64,000 nucleotides of DNA from Streptomyces sp. 1222.5 (GTDB lineage Bacteria; Actinomycetota; Actinomycetes; Streptomycetales; Streptomycetaceae), in assembly GCF_900105245.1 (NCBI RefSeq), contig NZ_FNSZ01000001.1, forward strand, positions 6,508,001 to 6,572,000, given 5' to 3'. The notes below the pieces were generated by a model that had not been told where the DNA came from, searched no databases, and worked only from the letters and a program-made list of their open reading frames with translations. This document shows, piece by piece, positions 7,672-15,322 of the stretch. The position numbers were made by a program, and so were the translations under genes. Numbering within the stretch: position 1 is the stretch's first letter; each line of letters opens with the position of its first letter.

Positions 7672-8563
7672 CCAGCTCCTCGTACCGGGCCCACAGCCCG
7701 TCGGCCGTCTCCCGGCCGGCGGGCCGCAGGGGTGCGCGCGGCGGGCCGGCGGGCAGACCGAGGCGGGCGAGGAGGGCCTTCGCGGTGACCGTGCCCGGCA
7801 GACCCGCGCCCATCATCGCCTCGATCAGCGGGGTCGCCGCCAGCTGGAGCGCGGTCGCCCGGGCGGTGTCGCCCGCGTCGAAAGCGTCGAGGATCGCCGT
7901 GAAGTGCCCGGGCACGGCGTTGGCGACCGTGCTCACGCAGCCCGCCGCGCCGACCGCGTACAGCGCGAGCACATGTTCGTCGCAGCCCGCGTAGTACGCC
8001 AACTCCGTCCGCGCGAGCACCTTCTGGGTGCCGAGGAAGTCGTAGGAGCAGTCCTTGACGGCCACGATCCGGGGATGCTCCGCGAGGCGGATCATGGTGT
8101 CCGGCTCGATCCTGGTGCCGGTGCGGCCCGGGATGTCGTACAGCATCACCGGCAGGCCGCTCGCGTCGGCCACCTCCAGGAAGTGGGCGGCCACGGCCTC
8201 CTGCGGCGGCCTGCTGTAGTACGGCGTCACCACCAGTACGCCGTCCGCGCCGGCCTTCTCGGCGGCGACGGCCAGCTCGACCGTGTGCCGGGTGTCGGAC
8301 GTGCCCACGCCCGCGACCAGCGCGACCCGGTCGCCGACCGCCGCCCGCACCGCCGCGATCAGGTCCGCCTTCTCCGCGTCGGAGGTGGTGGGCGACTCTC
8401 CGGTGGTGCCGCTGAGGACCAGCCCGTCGCAGCCCTGCGCCACCAGCCGCGCGGCCAGCCGTGCGGCGCCGTCGGCGTCGAGGGCGCCGTCCTCGGTGAA
8501 CGGCGTGACCATCGCGCAGAGCGTGCGGCCGAAGGGCGGGGCGGGCTTGTGCGTGCTCGTCAT
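7658..8563 (-). CDS. dapA: 4-hydroxy-tetrahydrodipicolinate synthase (DapA family)
   Basis: 301 residues of the class I aldolase-like TIM barrel. The family signature LSGTTGESPTTSDAEK and the Tyr of VVTPYYSRPPQE are present, as is the Schiff-base Lys in RIVAVKDCSYDF. LYDIPGRTGTRIEPDT is also typical of true DapA. The enzyme condenses pyruvate with aspartate semialdehyde in lysine/DAP synthesis. dapD lies 7 kb away, so a lysine-pathway role is plausible. Streptomyces often carry several DHDPS-superfamily paralogues, so a related keto-acid lyase activity cannot be excluded. It is convergent with and overlaps the preceding gene by 14 bp. Confidence 0.82.
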   Translation of the reverse strand: MTSTHKPAPPFGRTLCAMVTPFTEDGALDADGAARLAARLVAQGCDGLVLSGTTGESPTTSDAEKADLIAAVRAAVGDRVALVAGVGTSDTRHTVELAVAAEKAGADGVLVVTPYYSRPPQEAVAAHFLEVADASGLPVMLYDIPGRTGTRIEPDTMIRLAEHPRIVAVKDCSYDFLGTQKVLARTELAYYAGCDEHVLALYAVGAAGCVSTVANAVPGHFTAILDAFDAGDTARATALQLAATPLIEAMMGAGLPGTVTAKALLARLGLPAGPPRAPLRPAGRETADGLWARYEELVSAW

Positions 8564-8729
8564 GGGAGTAGTCTCGGCACAACCCCGATGAAGCTCTACT
8601 TAAATTGACTACACTTCATTCCTAAGCATTGCTAATGAGTGAGGAGGCGGGGCAGCGGCCCTGTGTCCAACTCGCCCCTCATGGGTCACTATGGCCGGAG
8701 AGTCACCGACGTCTGTCATGGGAGGCACC

Positions 8730-8870
8730 ATGAAGCTCGGCAAGGCACTGGCCACCGGCGTCGCCGAGGAGCGGCCGCCCGTCCACGAAGAGGATGCGCG
8801 GCTCCCCGAGGAGACCGTCCGCACCGAACCGGCCGAGCCGGCCCGCGAAGAGGTCCCGGCCGTCCGATGA
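8730..8870 (+). CDS. 46-residue acidic small protein, first gene of a four-gene unit
   Basis: ATG 8730 follows GGGAGG by five bases. The protein begins MKLGKALATGVAEE and the rest is Glu/Pro/Arg-rich and probably disordered. The stop TGA overlaps the ATG of the next gene (ATGA at 8867-8870), so translation is coupled and the reading frame is very probably real. I recall MKLGKALA-type short proteins in front of similar Cys-rich genes in other Streptomyces, but no function is known to me. Confidence 0.68.
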   Translation: MKLGKALATGVAEERPPVHEEDARLPEETVRTEPAEPAREEVPAVR

Positions 8871-9562
8871 GGATGCGGCTCCCGGCGGAACGCCCCACGG
8901 AGCCGCCGACCGGATACAAGATCGCCCACCCAGTGCTGTCCCAGGACGGCACCCGGGCCGGGTTCACCGGAGTGTCACTCGGCGGCGCGCTCCCTTACGG
9001 CGTGCTCGACGACGCCGCGTGCGTCTACGGCCGCAGGCACCGCCCGCCCGCGCGGCTGTGCGACTGCGGCTTCCACTGCGTCCACGACGCTACGGCGGCC
9101 GAGGCCCTGCTCTGCACCACCGAGTACCGCAGGGCGGTGCTGCTCGAGGTGTCCGTCCTCGGCGCGTACATCCGTTTCGAGCGCGGCTTCCGCTACGCCC
9201 GGCAGCGGGTGCGCACGGCGACCGTCGGGCCGTGCGACTGCGGTGCGGGGGCGGCCGGGCTGGCCGACGCGGGCTGGGGCAGGCCCGGCTGGCGCGTCCT
9301 GCTCCCCGTCTGCGGGAGCTGTGCGCGCGGCCGTACGTCCGTCTCGCTCGCGGGGTTCGCCCGGCTGGCCGGAGAGGGGCTGCGGATGGCCCGGGGAGCC
9401 GGTGCCGCAGCCGCGCCGTCCGGCGGGTTGGCGGTCGAGGACGAGTGCGGTGTGCCCGAACTCGCGGCCGAGGCAGCCCTGTTGCAGGCGCGCCTCGACT
9501 GGTTCCAGACCCAACTCGCCCGACTCGGGGAAAGCGGGGACCGGGGAGGGGGCCAGGGCTAA
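8867..9562 (+). CDS. Cys-rich hypothetical protein of Streptomyces type
   Basis: 231 residues from the ATG coupled to the 46-residue gene. Cysteine clusters are the main feature: RLCDCGFHCVH (about residues 63-73), VGPCDCGAG (about 120-128) and LPVCGSCARG (about 147-156). These suggest zinc or iron-sulfur binding. The N-terminal part, YKIAHPVLSQDGTRAGFTGV, is recognisable from homologues of unknown function. The C-terminus is a Leu/Ala-rich helix (ELAAEAALLQARLDWFQTQL) that could form a coiled coil. No signal peptide or membrane helix is seen. Its unit partners are membrane-associated, so a role at the envelope is possible but unproven. Confidence 0.72.
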   Translation: MRMRLPAERPTEPPTGYKIAHPVLSQDGTRAGFTGVSLGGALPYGVLDDAACVYGRRHRPPARLCDCGFHCVHDATAAEALLCTTEYRRAVLLEVSVLGAYIRFERGFRYARQRVRTATVGPCDCGAGAAGLADAGWGRPGWRVLLPVCGSCARGRTSVSLAGFARLAGEGLRMARGAGAAAAPSGGLAVEDECGVPELAAEAALLQARLDWFQTQLARLGESGDRGGGQG

Positions 9563-9614
9563 CGGCCCTGTGGCCGGGTACCCGGATGTTCCGTAGGAAA
9601 GGAGGCGGGGCACC

Positions 9615-10034
9615 GTGACCGTGACCCAGTACGCACGGCCCGCGGCCCACGGACGCCCCTCCACGGGCGAACCCGTCGGCCGGGCCACCGAACAGCTCTC
9701 CCGGCCGTTGCGGCAGGCGGTCGCCCTCGCCAAGGAGGAGCCGGCAGAGAAGGGACACCGGGCCGGACGCGGCGGCGGACTGCTGGGCGCCGCGGGCGCG
9801 GCCGGCTACGTCGGGCTGATCGTCCTGGCCGGAGCGGCCACCGCCGCCCTCGTTTTGGCGCTGCCCGGTTGGGTGGCGGCGCCGACCGTGGCCGCGGTGT
9901 TCTTCGCCGTGACCGCCGTGCCGGCCGCGACCCGACGCGCCCGGCTGCGCCGCGCCGCCCCGCCCGCACCGGAGGAGACCCCCGACAGTGTCAGGGCGGA
10001 CGTCGACGTGATCAGGGAAAGGGCACACCGATGA
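9615..10034 (+). CDS. Phage-holin-superfamily III (DUF1469) membrane protein
   Basis: 139 residues, GTG start with AGGAGG about ten bases upstream. A charged N-terminal helix (EQLSRPLRQAVALAKEE) is followed by two membrane segments (about residues 57-79 and 82-99), then an Arg-rich tail. This is the Actinobacterial putative holin superfamily III pattern. Despite the name it is a chromosomal envelope-protein family and does not indicate a prophage. The stop overlaps the start of the DUF3618 gene (ATGA). The pairing of holin III with DUF3618 is common in Streptomyces, suggesting they act together at the membrane. Confidence 0.85.
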   Translation: MTVTQYARPAAHGRPSTGEPVGRATEQLSRPLRQAVALAKEEPAEKGHRAGRGGGLLGAAGAAGYVGLIVLAGAATAALVLALPGWVAAPTVAAVFFAVTAVPAATRRARLRRAAPPAPEETPDSVRADVDVIRERAHR

Positions 10035-10525
10035 CGCACAGGACCCCGCACGGCTCGGGCGCCAAGGGCCCCGACGAGCTGCGGCAGCAGATCGAGCAGA
10101 CAAGGCACCAGCTCGGCGACACCGTCGCCCAGTTGATGGAGAAGGCCGACGTGAAGGGCCGGGCCCGCGCGCGGGCGGCCGACCTGCGGGACAAGGCCGG
10201 GGCCATGACCGTCCAGCTGCGTGCGAGCGCCGCCCACGCGGGGCACGACATGCAGGGCAAGGCGGCCAGGGCGGGACACGCGGTGCAGGGCGGCGCGGCC
10301 AAGGCCGGTCATGCCATGCAGGGCACTGCGGCGAAGGCCGGACACGCGGTCCAGGGCAGCGCGGCCAAGGCCGGGCACGCCGTGCAGGGCAGGGCGGCCA
10401 AGGCCGGGCACGCCGTGCAGGTGCGCAGGGGCACGCGCCACCCGGGTCCGATCATCGCGGTCGGCGTGCTGGGCGCGGCCGCGGTGGCGGCCGGCATCGC
10501 CTGGCGCAGGCAGCACCACCGCTGA
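10031..10525 (+). CDS. DUF3618 protein with six 11-residue repeats and a C-terminal membrane helix
   Basis: 164 residues. The DUF3618 motif is residues 15-38 (DELRQQIEQTRHQLGDTVAQL), a conserved amphipathic helix. Residues 66-131 are six tandem 11-residue units of the form x-A-A-K-A-G-H-A-V-Q-G, with Lys or Arg at position 4 and His at position 7. A membrane helix (about 140-157, IIAVGVLGAAAVAAGIAW) and a basic end, RRQHHR, follow. The topology suggests a tail-anchored protein whose repeats form a long amphipathic helix lying on, or extending from, the membrane. It is translationally coupled to the holin III gene. Confidence 0.82.
   Translation: MTHRTPHGSGAKGPDELRQQIEQTRHQLGDTVAQLMEKADVKGRARARAADLRDKAGAMTVQLRASAAHAGHDMQGKAARAGHAVQGGAAKAGHAMQGTAAKAGHAVQGSAAKAGHAVQGRAAKAGHAVQVRRGTRHPGPIIAVGVLGAAAVAAGIAWRRQHHR
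10226..10423 (+). repeat. Six tandem 33-bp units encoding 11-residue repeats
   Basis: In-frame 33-bp units inside the DUF3618 gene, each encoding a version of AAKAGHAVQG plus one variable residue. Units 3-6 are nearly identical at the DNA level, which points to recent expansion by slippage or unequal exchange. Copy number may differ between strains. Confidence 0.9.
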
Positions 10526-10698
10526 GCCTCCGCGACGAGTTCCGGGAGGGGCCCCGCGGACGCCCTTCCAGCACCCGTGACACCCTCCTGCCGAAGACTT
10601 CGTCCGTCCGGAAGGAAGTACTCGGCGGGAGGGTGGACGCACGCTGGACGCGAGGACACCGAACGGCCCGCCGTAGAGAGCCGAGCAGGAGCCCCGCC

Positions 10699-11439
10699 AT
10701 GTCCAAGGAATTCGAGATCGTCCGCGAGTTCGAGGTCGACGTCCCTCCCGAGCGGGTGTGGGAGGCGGTCACGACCGGAACCGGCGGTTACTTGTGGCCG
10801 ATGGACCCGCCCGAGCCCCGAGTGGGCGGCAAGGGCCCCTTCGGGGGGTCCACGGTGACCGCCTGGGACCCGCCCCACCGCTACGCCCACCGCAGCGAGG
10901 ACGCCGGCCCCGGCGTCCAGTCGCTCAACCTGCTCGACCACACCATCGAGCCCCGCGACGAGGGCCGCCGGTCCCGGGTGCGCTACGTGCACAGCGGCAT
11001 CTTCACCGACGACTGGAACAACCAGTACGACGGCGCGAGCAAGCACACCAACTTCCACCTGCACACCCTGTGCGAGTACCTCACGCACTTCGCACCCCGC
11101 CGGGCCGCCTTCGCCCGGCTCGACGGCCCGCGGACCTCGGCGACCCCGCGGGCGCTCGCGGCCGTCGGCCGCGCGCTCGGCCTGGCGGACGACGCGGCCG
11201 CGGGCACGAAGACCTCCGTCCGGGGCCCCGGCGGACGGACCCTGGACGTGGTGATCGACTACCGGAGCCCGTACTTCGTCGGACTGCGCACCGGCGACGC
11301 CCTCATCCGGTTCTTCGGACGCGGCAGCTGGGGCGCCCCGCTCGGCATCAGCATCCACGACTTCGCGCCGGACGCCGACGCCGAGGCGGACCGGACCGCC
11401 TGGCAGGACTGGCTGAACGGCGTGTTCAGCCGGTCCTGA
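10699..11439 (+). CDS. SRPBCC / AHSA1-type ligand-binding protein
   Basis: 246 residues from ATG 10699, which has GAGCAGGAG upstream. The N-terminus, FEIVREFEVDVPPERVWEAV, is the classic first strand and helix of the START/SRPBCC fold shared with the Aha1 C-domain. WPMDPPEPRVGGKGPFGG and VTAWDPPHRYAHRSE match the AHSA1 core. These proteins bind a hydrophobic ligand; some are regulators, others have no known ligand. The C-terminal 80 residues contain a second partial repeat-like strand set (DVVIDYRSPYFVGLRTGDAL). It is monocistronic and ends 6 bp from the convergent nuclease gene. Confidence 0.75.
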   Translation: MSKEFEIVREFEVDVPPERVWEAVTTGTGGYLWPMDPPEPRVGGKGPFGGSTVTAWDPPHRYAHRSEDAGPGVQSLNLLDHTIEPRDEGRRSRVRYVHSGIFTDDWNNQYDGASKHTNFHLHTLCEYLTHFAPRRAAFARLDGPRTSATPRALAAVGRALGLADDAAAGTKTSVRGPGGRTLDVVIDYRSPYFVGLRTGDALIRFFGRGSWGAPLGISIHDFAPDADAEADRTAWQDWLNGVFSRS

Positions 11440-11445
11440 GCGGCG

Positions 11446-13272
11446 CTACGGACGGAACCGCAGCACCTGCGGGTCGTGGTCGCTGATCTGGTCGTTGAAC
11501 TCCGAGTTGACGTGCACGCTGTCGTACTCGAAGTCGCAGCCCCGGCGGATCGCCGGGCTGACCAGGATCTGGTCCAGGACCTGCTGGTTGCCCTGGTAGT
11601 CGTAGGTGTAACGCTCGCTCCGCGGCAGCGACTTGATCGCCGACCACAGTTCGCCGTCACCCTCGAGGATCTGCGCGGTCTCGGAGAACTCGAAGTCGTT
11701 CATGTCGCCGAGCGCGACGACGTTCGCGTTCTTCTGCACGGACAGGATGTCCTTGACGAACGCGTTCACCTCGGTCGCCTGCGCGTGGCGCTGCACCTCC
11801 GAGCTGCGCACCGGCGGCTGGTACTGCGAGGTCAGCCCCTGGTCGCCACCCTTGGAGTTGAGGTGGTTGCCGATCACGAAGACGGTCTTGCCGCGGAAGA
11901 CGAACTCGCCGGCGAGCGGCTTGCGGCTGTTGGCCCAGGCGGCGTTCGCCGGGTCGATACGGCCCGGGGAGGCCGTCAGCTGCGCCTTGCCGTGCACCTT
12001 GGTGACGCCGACCGCGGTGGTCGAGTCGCCGCCGGCACGGTCCACGAAGGACACCCGCTCGGGGTTGAACAGGAACACCTGGCGGATGTTGCCGCCCGGC
12101 TCGCCGCCGTCCTGGTCGTTGACCGGGTCGATCGAGCGCCAGTCGTACTTCGGGCCGCCCGCCGCGACGATCGCGTCGATCAGCTTGTTCACGGTCCCGC
12201 TCGCGTCGACCGTGCCGTCGTCCTTGGCACCGTTGTTGTCCTGGATCTCCTCCAGGGACACGATGTCCGGCGACTGCAGGTTGTGCACGATCGCGGCCGC
12301 GTGCTTGTCGAAGGTGGCGTCCGACGGGTCGAGGTTCTCGACGTTGTAGGTCGCGACCGCCAGCTCGCGGTTCGACTGCTTCTGCGTCGTCTCGCGCTCC
12401 AGGCCGGCGCTCTTCAGCGTGCCGAGCCGGCCGGCGACCAGGGTGTAACCGCCGAACTGGTTGAAGTCCAGCGGGCCGGTGGTCGCGCCCTCCAGGGTGT
12501 CGCCGACGTTCGCCTTCGGGAAGTCGGCGGTGGAGCCCAGGGACTGGATCTGCAGCCGGCCGGTGTTCTGCGACTCGTAGGAGCCGTAGACCGTGCCGCC
12601 GCGGAGGCTGCGGTGCTCCCGCGGCTTCACCGTGACCCACAGCTCGCTGTACGGGTCCGTCGCGGTGACCACGCGGGCGTCGGCGACCTGGACGTTCATG
12701 CCCTCGAGGGACTCGTAGTAGTCCAGGGCGTACTTCGACGGGTCCAGGGTCAGACCGTTGATCGAGCCGGCGGCGGCGGTGTCGCCCTCCGGCGCGTACG
12801 CGTCCGGCACCGAGTCACGGTCGACGACGACCGGCGCCGGGACGGCGTTGCCGCTGGAGACGGTGGTGACCACCGGCTTGGTGATCTCCGTCAGCGACTG
12901 GTTGCCGGACGAGGCGCCGCCCGGGACGTACTCGGAGACCGTGCCGGTCACCGTCACCGAGTCGCCGACGGCGGCCTTGGGCGTGGAGCTGGTGAAGACG
13001 AACACACCTTCGCTGGTGGCGGGGTTGTCGTCCGGGGTCGCGTCCTGCATCCAAAAGCCCTTGGAGGACCCGTACGTGCGCGTGGCCGTGACGATGCCCG
13101 GCACGTCCGTGACCTTCTGTCCGGCCAGCGGCGATATTCGGGTCGTGCCCTGGACGTCGTGGATGCGCACCGAGTCGGCGTGCGCGGGAGACGTGAGGAC
13201 GACGACGGACGTCGCGCTGCAGACGGCGGCGACGGTGAGCGCGGCGAGGCGCGCGGAAGACCTGCTCGGCAA
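11446..13272 (-). CDS. Secreted endonuclease/exonuclease/phosphatase-family nuclease (ExeM/NucH-like)
   Basis: 608 residues from a TTG start at 13272. This start is favoured because GGAGGG sits five bases upstream and a Sec signal peptide follows immediately (RLAALTVAAVCSATS, cleavage near AHA-DS). An OB-fold domain follows at about residues 36-140 (VPGIVTATRTYGSSKGFWMQD). The C-terminal EEP nuclease domain begins around residue 300 with LAVATYNVENLDP. It continues with SLEEIQDNNGAKDDG, VIGNHLNSKGGD, VALGDMNDFEFSE and SDHDPQVLRF, which carry the metal-binding Asn, Glu, His and Asp residues. It is an extracellular DNase of the ExeM class, probably for nutrient scavenging or mycelial DNA turnover. 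Confidence 0.88.
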   Translation of the reverse strand: MPSRSSARLAALTVAAVCSATSVVVLTSPAHADSVRIHDVQGTTRISPLAGQKVTDVPGIVTATRTYGSSKGFWMQDATPDDNPATSEGVFVFTSSTPKAAVGDSVTVTGTVSEYVPGGASSGNQSLTEITKPVVTTVSSGNAVPAPVVVDRDSVPDAYAPEGDTAAAGSINGLTLDPSKYALDYYESLEGMNVQVADARVVTATDPYSELWVTVKPREHRSLRGGTVYGSYESQNTGRLQIQSLGSTADFPKANVGDTLEGATTGPLDFNQFGGYTLVAGRLGTLKSAGLERETTQKQSNRELAVATYNVENLDPSDATFDKHAAAIVHNLQSPDIVSLEEIQDNNGAKDDGTVDASGTVNKLIDAIVAAGGPKYDWRSIDPVNDQDGGEPGGNIRQVFLFNPERVSFVDRAGGDSTTAVGVTKVHGKAQLTASPGRIDPANAAWANSRKPLAGEFVFRGKTVFVIGNHLNSKGGDQGLTSQYQPPVRSSEVQRHAQATEVNAFVKDILSVQKNANVVALGDMNDFEFSETAQILEGDGELWSAIKSLPRSERYTYDYQGNQQVLDQILVSPAIRRGCDFEYDSVHVNSEFNDQISDHDPQVLRFRP

Positions 13273-13537
13273 GGGATCCCTCCGGGGACGTGCGTGAGCG
13301 CCGGGACGAGGGTGGAACGGGAGCGTGTCGGGCTCGTGGCCCTCTGTGACACGCATAGAGCCGAGTGAACAGTTGTCCCCCCAACTTCTACGCGCGTCAA
13401 TCTCCTGCCTGACGGCGGGAGTTGTCAAGGTTTCGGCCATGTATGCGGGCTGACCGGTAGATGAACCGGGCTGCATGGGTGGAAATCCGTCTAGGCTGAG
13501 CGGCTGAGCCCGTTCACGGTCCGAGGAGAACCAGCCG

Positions 13538-14965
13538 ATGCCAGACAGCTCCCCCCTGCCGCCCGTACGGCTGCGCCCCGAAGCGGAGCTGGCGCACGCC
13601 GCGCTGTCCACGCCCCTGCTCTCCCGGGCCGCCCGCCTGGCCCGCTGGGCCGGGCCCGAGACCCGCGTGGACGCCGGCGGCGGACTCGCCGAGGAGCAGT
13701 TGCCGGCCGCGGTGGAACTCCTCGGGCTGACCGGTGACGACGCCGTCGCCCATGCCGGTGAGGCGTGGCGGGTCGCCGTGGACGCGGGCCTGGTGGAGAT
13801 CGTCGACGAGGAGGCCGGCACCGTCCGGGCGGGGGCGGAGCTGGGACTGCTCACCGGCGGTTCCCCGCACGACGTGCTCGCCGTGTGGCTCGCCGCCCTG
13901 GAGACGGTGCTCGCCGACGCGAGCGTGCCCGACCTCGACGACCTGGTCGCCGCCATGGACGAGGACGGCGAGGTCGATTTCTCGTCACTCGACTGGGACC
14001 CGGAGGCGGAGGCGGAGTTCCTCGACGGCGTCCTCGGCAACCTCTATCTGCTGACCGTCAGTGAGGACGGTCCCGGCGAGGGCCCCGTCCCACTGCCCGC
14101 CCTCGCCGCGTCGATGATCGTGCCGGACGACATGGGTGAGCCCACCAACGACGTCCTGGAGCAGGTCTCCGACGCGATGATGCGCCTCGACGACCAGTTC
14201 CGGACCCTGGAGCCGGTCGGACTGGTCGAGTACCGGCCGGTGGACGAGGCCCTGATGGCCGACGCCGACGAGGAGCCCGCCGCGCTCGTCGACGACACCG
14301 ACGTCTCCCGCTACGGCATGGTCCGCCTCACCCCGCTCGGCGTGTACGGGCTGCGGGCGCGGCTGCTGGAGGCCGGCTTCGAGGCACCCGCCGTCGGTGA
14401 ACTCGCCGACAAGGGCGCGGACGCGCTGCTCGACGGCACGTCGGCGTTCGGGCAGTCCGCGGCCCGCGCCGAGACCGAGCAGTGGCTGGCCCGCCGCGAA
14501 CCCCTCGCCTCGGCACGGGAGTTGCTGGCCGCGGCGCGGGGAGCCGACCTCGGGGCGCCGCTGCGCAGGCTGCGCTGCCAGCAGGCCCTGTCCCTGGTGG
14601 GTCCGGAGGCCGAACCCGCTCTGCGGGAGGTCCTCGACGACCCCGAACTGGGCGGCCTCGCCCGGGTGTGGCTGAGCGAACGCGGGGCCGCCGGCGTGCC
14701 GGCACCCTCCGAGGCGCTGGTGTTCTGGCTGACCGTCGACACCGTGGCCGCGCAGCTTCAGGCCGAGGGGAACTCCGACGAGCTCCAGGCGCTCGTGGAG
14801 GGCCTGGCCGAGCAGCACAGCGGCTTCTTCTCCGCCGCCTGGCGGGTGGACCACCCCGCCACCGCCGACGTGCTGGAGGCGATGGGCCGGCTGCACCCCG
14901 ACAAGAAGGTGGCGAAGGAGGCCCGGAAGGCCGCGTTCAAGGCCCGTTCCCAGCAGGGGGGCTGA
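13538..14965 (+). CDS. Hypothetical cytoplasmic protein (475 aa)
   Basis: Not assigned to a named family. The protein is acidic, Ala/Leu/Glu-rich and lacks signal or membrane segments. Roughly residues 10-300 alternate helices with a winged-helix-like segment (RYGMVRLTPLGVYGLRARLL). The C-terminal 170 residues form repeated helices (PALREVLDDPELGGLARVWL and LEAMGRLHPDKKVAKEARKAA) that look like HEAT-type repeats. The start has GAGGAGA ten bases upstream. It is divergent from the nuclease gene across 265 bp. I recall similar proteins as conserved Streptomyces hypotheticals. A scaffold role is only a guess from the helical repeats. Confidence 0.72.
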   Translation: MPDSSPLPPVRLRPEAELAHAALSTPLLSRAARLARWAGPETRVDAGGGLAEEQLPAAVELLGLTGDDAVAHAGEAWRVAVDAGLVEIVDEEAGTVRAGAELGLLTGGSPHDVLAVWLAALETVLADASVPDLDDLVAAMDEDGEVDFSSLDWDPEAEAEFLDGVLGNLYLLTVSEDGPGEGPVPLPALAASMIVPDDMGEPTNDVLEQVSDAMMRLDDQFRTLEPVGLVEYRPVDEALMADADEEPAALVDDTDVSRYGMVRLTPLGVYGLRARLLEAGFEAPAVGELADKGADALLDGTSAFGQSAARAETEQWLARREPLASARELLAAARGADLGAPLRRLRCQQALSLVGPEAEPALREVLDDPELGGLARVWLSERGAAGVPAPSEALVFWLTVDTVAAQLQAEGNSDELQALVEGLAEQHSGFFSAAWRVDHPATADVLEAMGRLHPDKKVAKEARKAAFKARSQQGG

Positions 14966-15230
14966 GCGACGGGAGCCCGGGCCCGGCGATCGGGGGCCGG
15001 GGACGCGAGAGGGCCGGAAGGCCGGATCCGGACCCCCGCCCGCACCGGCGACTGATGCCGTCGGTCCCGCCGGGCGGGGACGGCTGACGGTCGGGCGCGT
15101 CCGGAATGGTCCGGCGCCCCGCGTCGGCCGGGAGCGTCGACTGCCGCACCGGACGGTGGGGACGGTGCTTTTGCTGGGCATGGGGCAGTTCATGCGGATT
15201 CTCGAACACGGGCCCCCGAAGTAGCCCCGC

Positions 15231-15252
15231 GTTCAACTCCCGTTCAGAAGTG
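15231..15252 (+). promoter_or_regulatory. Putative PHO box (two 11-nt direct repeat units) upstream of phoX
   Basis: GTTCAACTCCC (15231-15241) and GTTCAGAAGTG (15242-15252) repeat GTTCA with exact 11-nt spacing, the geometry of Streptomyces PhoP sites (consensus unit near GTTCACC). It lies 71 bp before the PhoX start codon. Apart from this, the 357-bp gap 14966-15322 shows no gene. The second unit matches only in its first five bases, so the call is moderate. Confidence 0.55.
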
Positions 15253-15322
15253 GGCGGGAACGTGTGCGCCGAAACCGAGGCCCGCCACCCTCCACGGCAC
15301 TCCCACCGTCACAGGAGACACC

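Noticed and set aside
8564..8729. Clear divergent promoter pair upstream of the dapA paralogue
   Set aside because: AT-rich hexamers (TTGACT, TAAGCA, GCTAAT) occur but none has proper spacing on either strand; too ambiguous to call.
9615..10525. Prophage remnant suggested by a holin-family protein
   Set aside because: No other phage gene, attachment site or integrase is near. Holin superfamily III with DUF3618 is a common chromosomal pair in Streptomyces.
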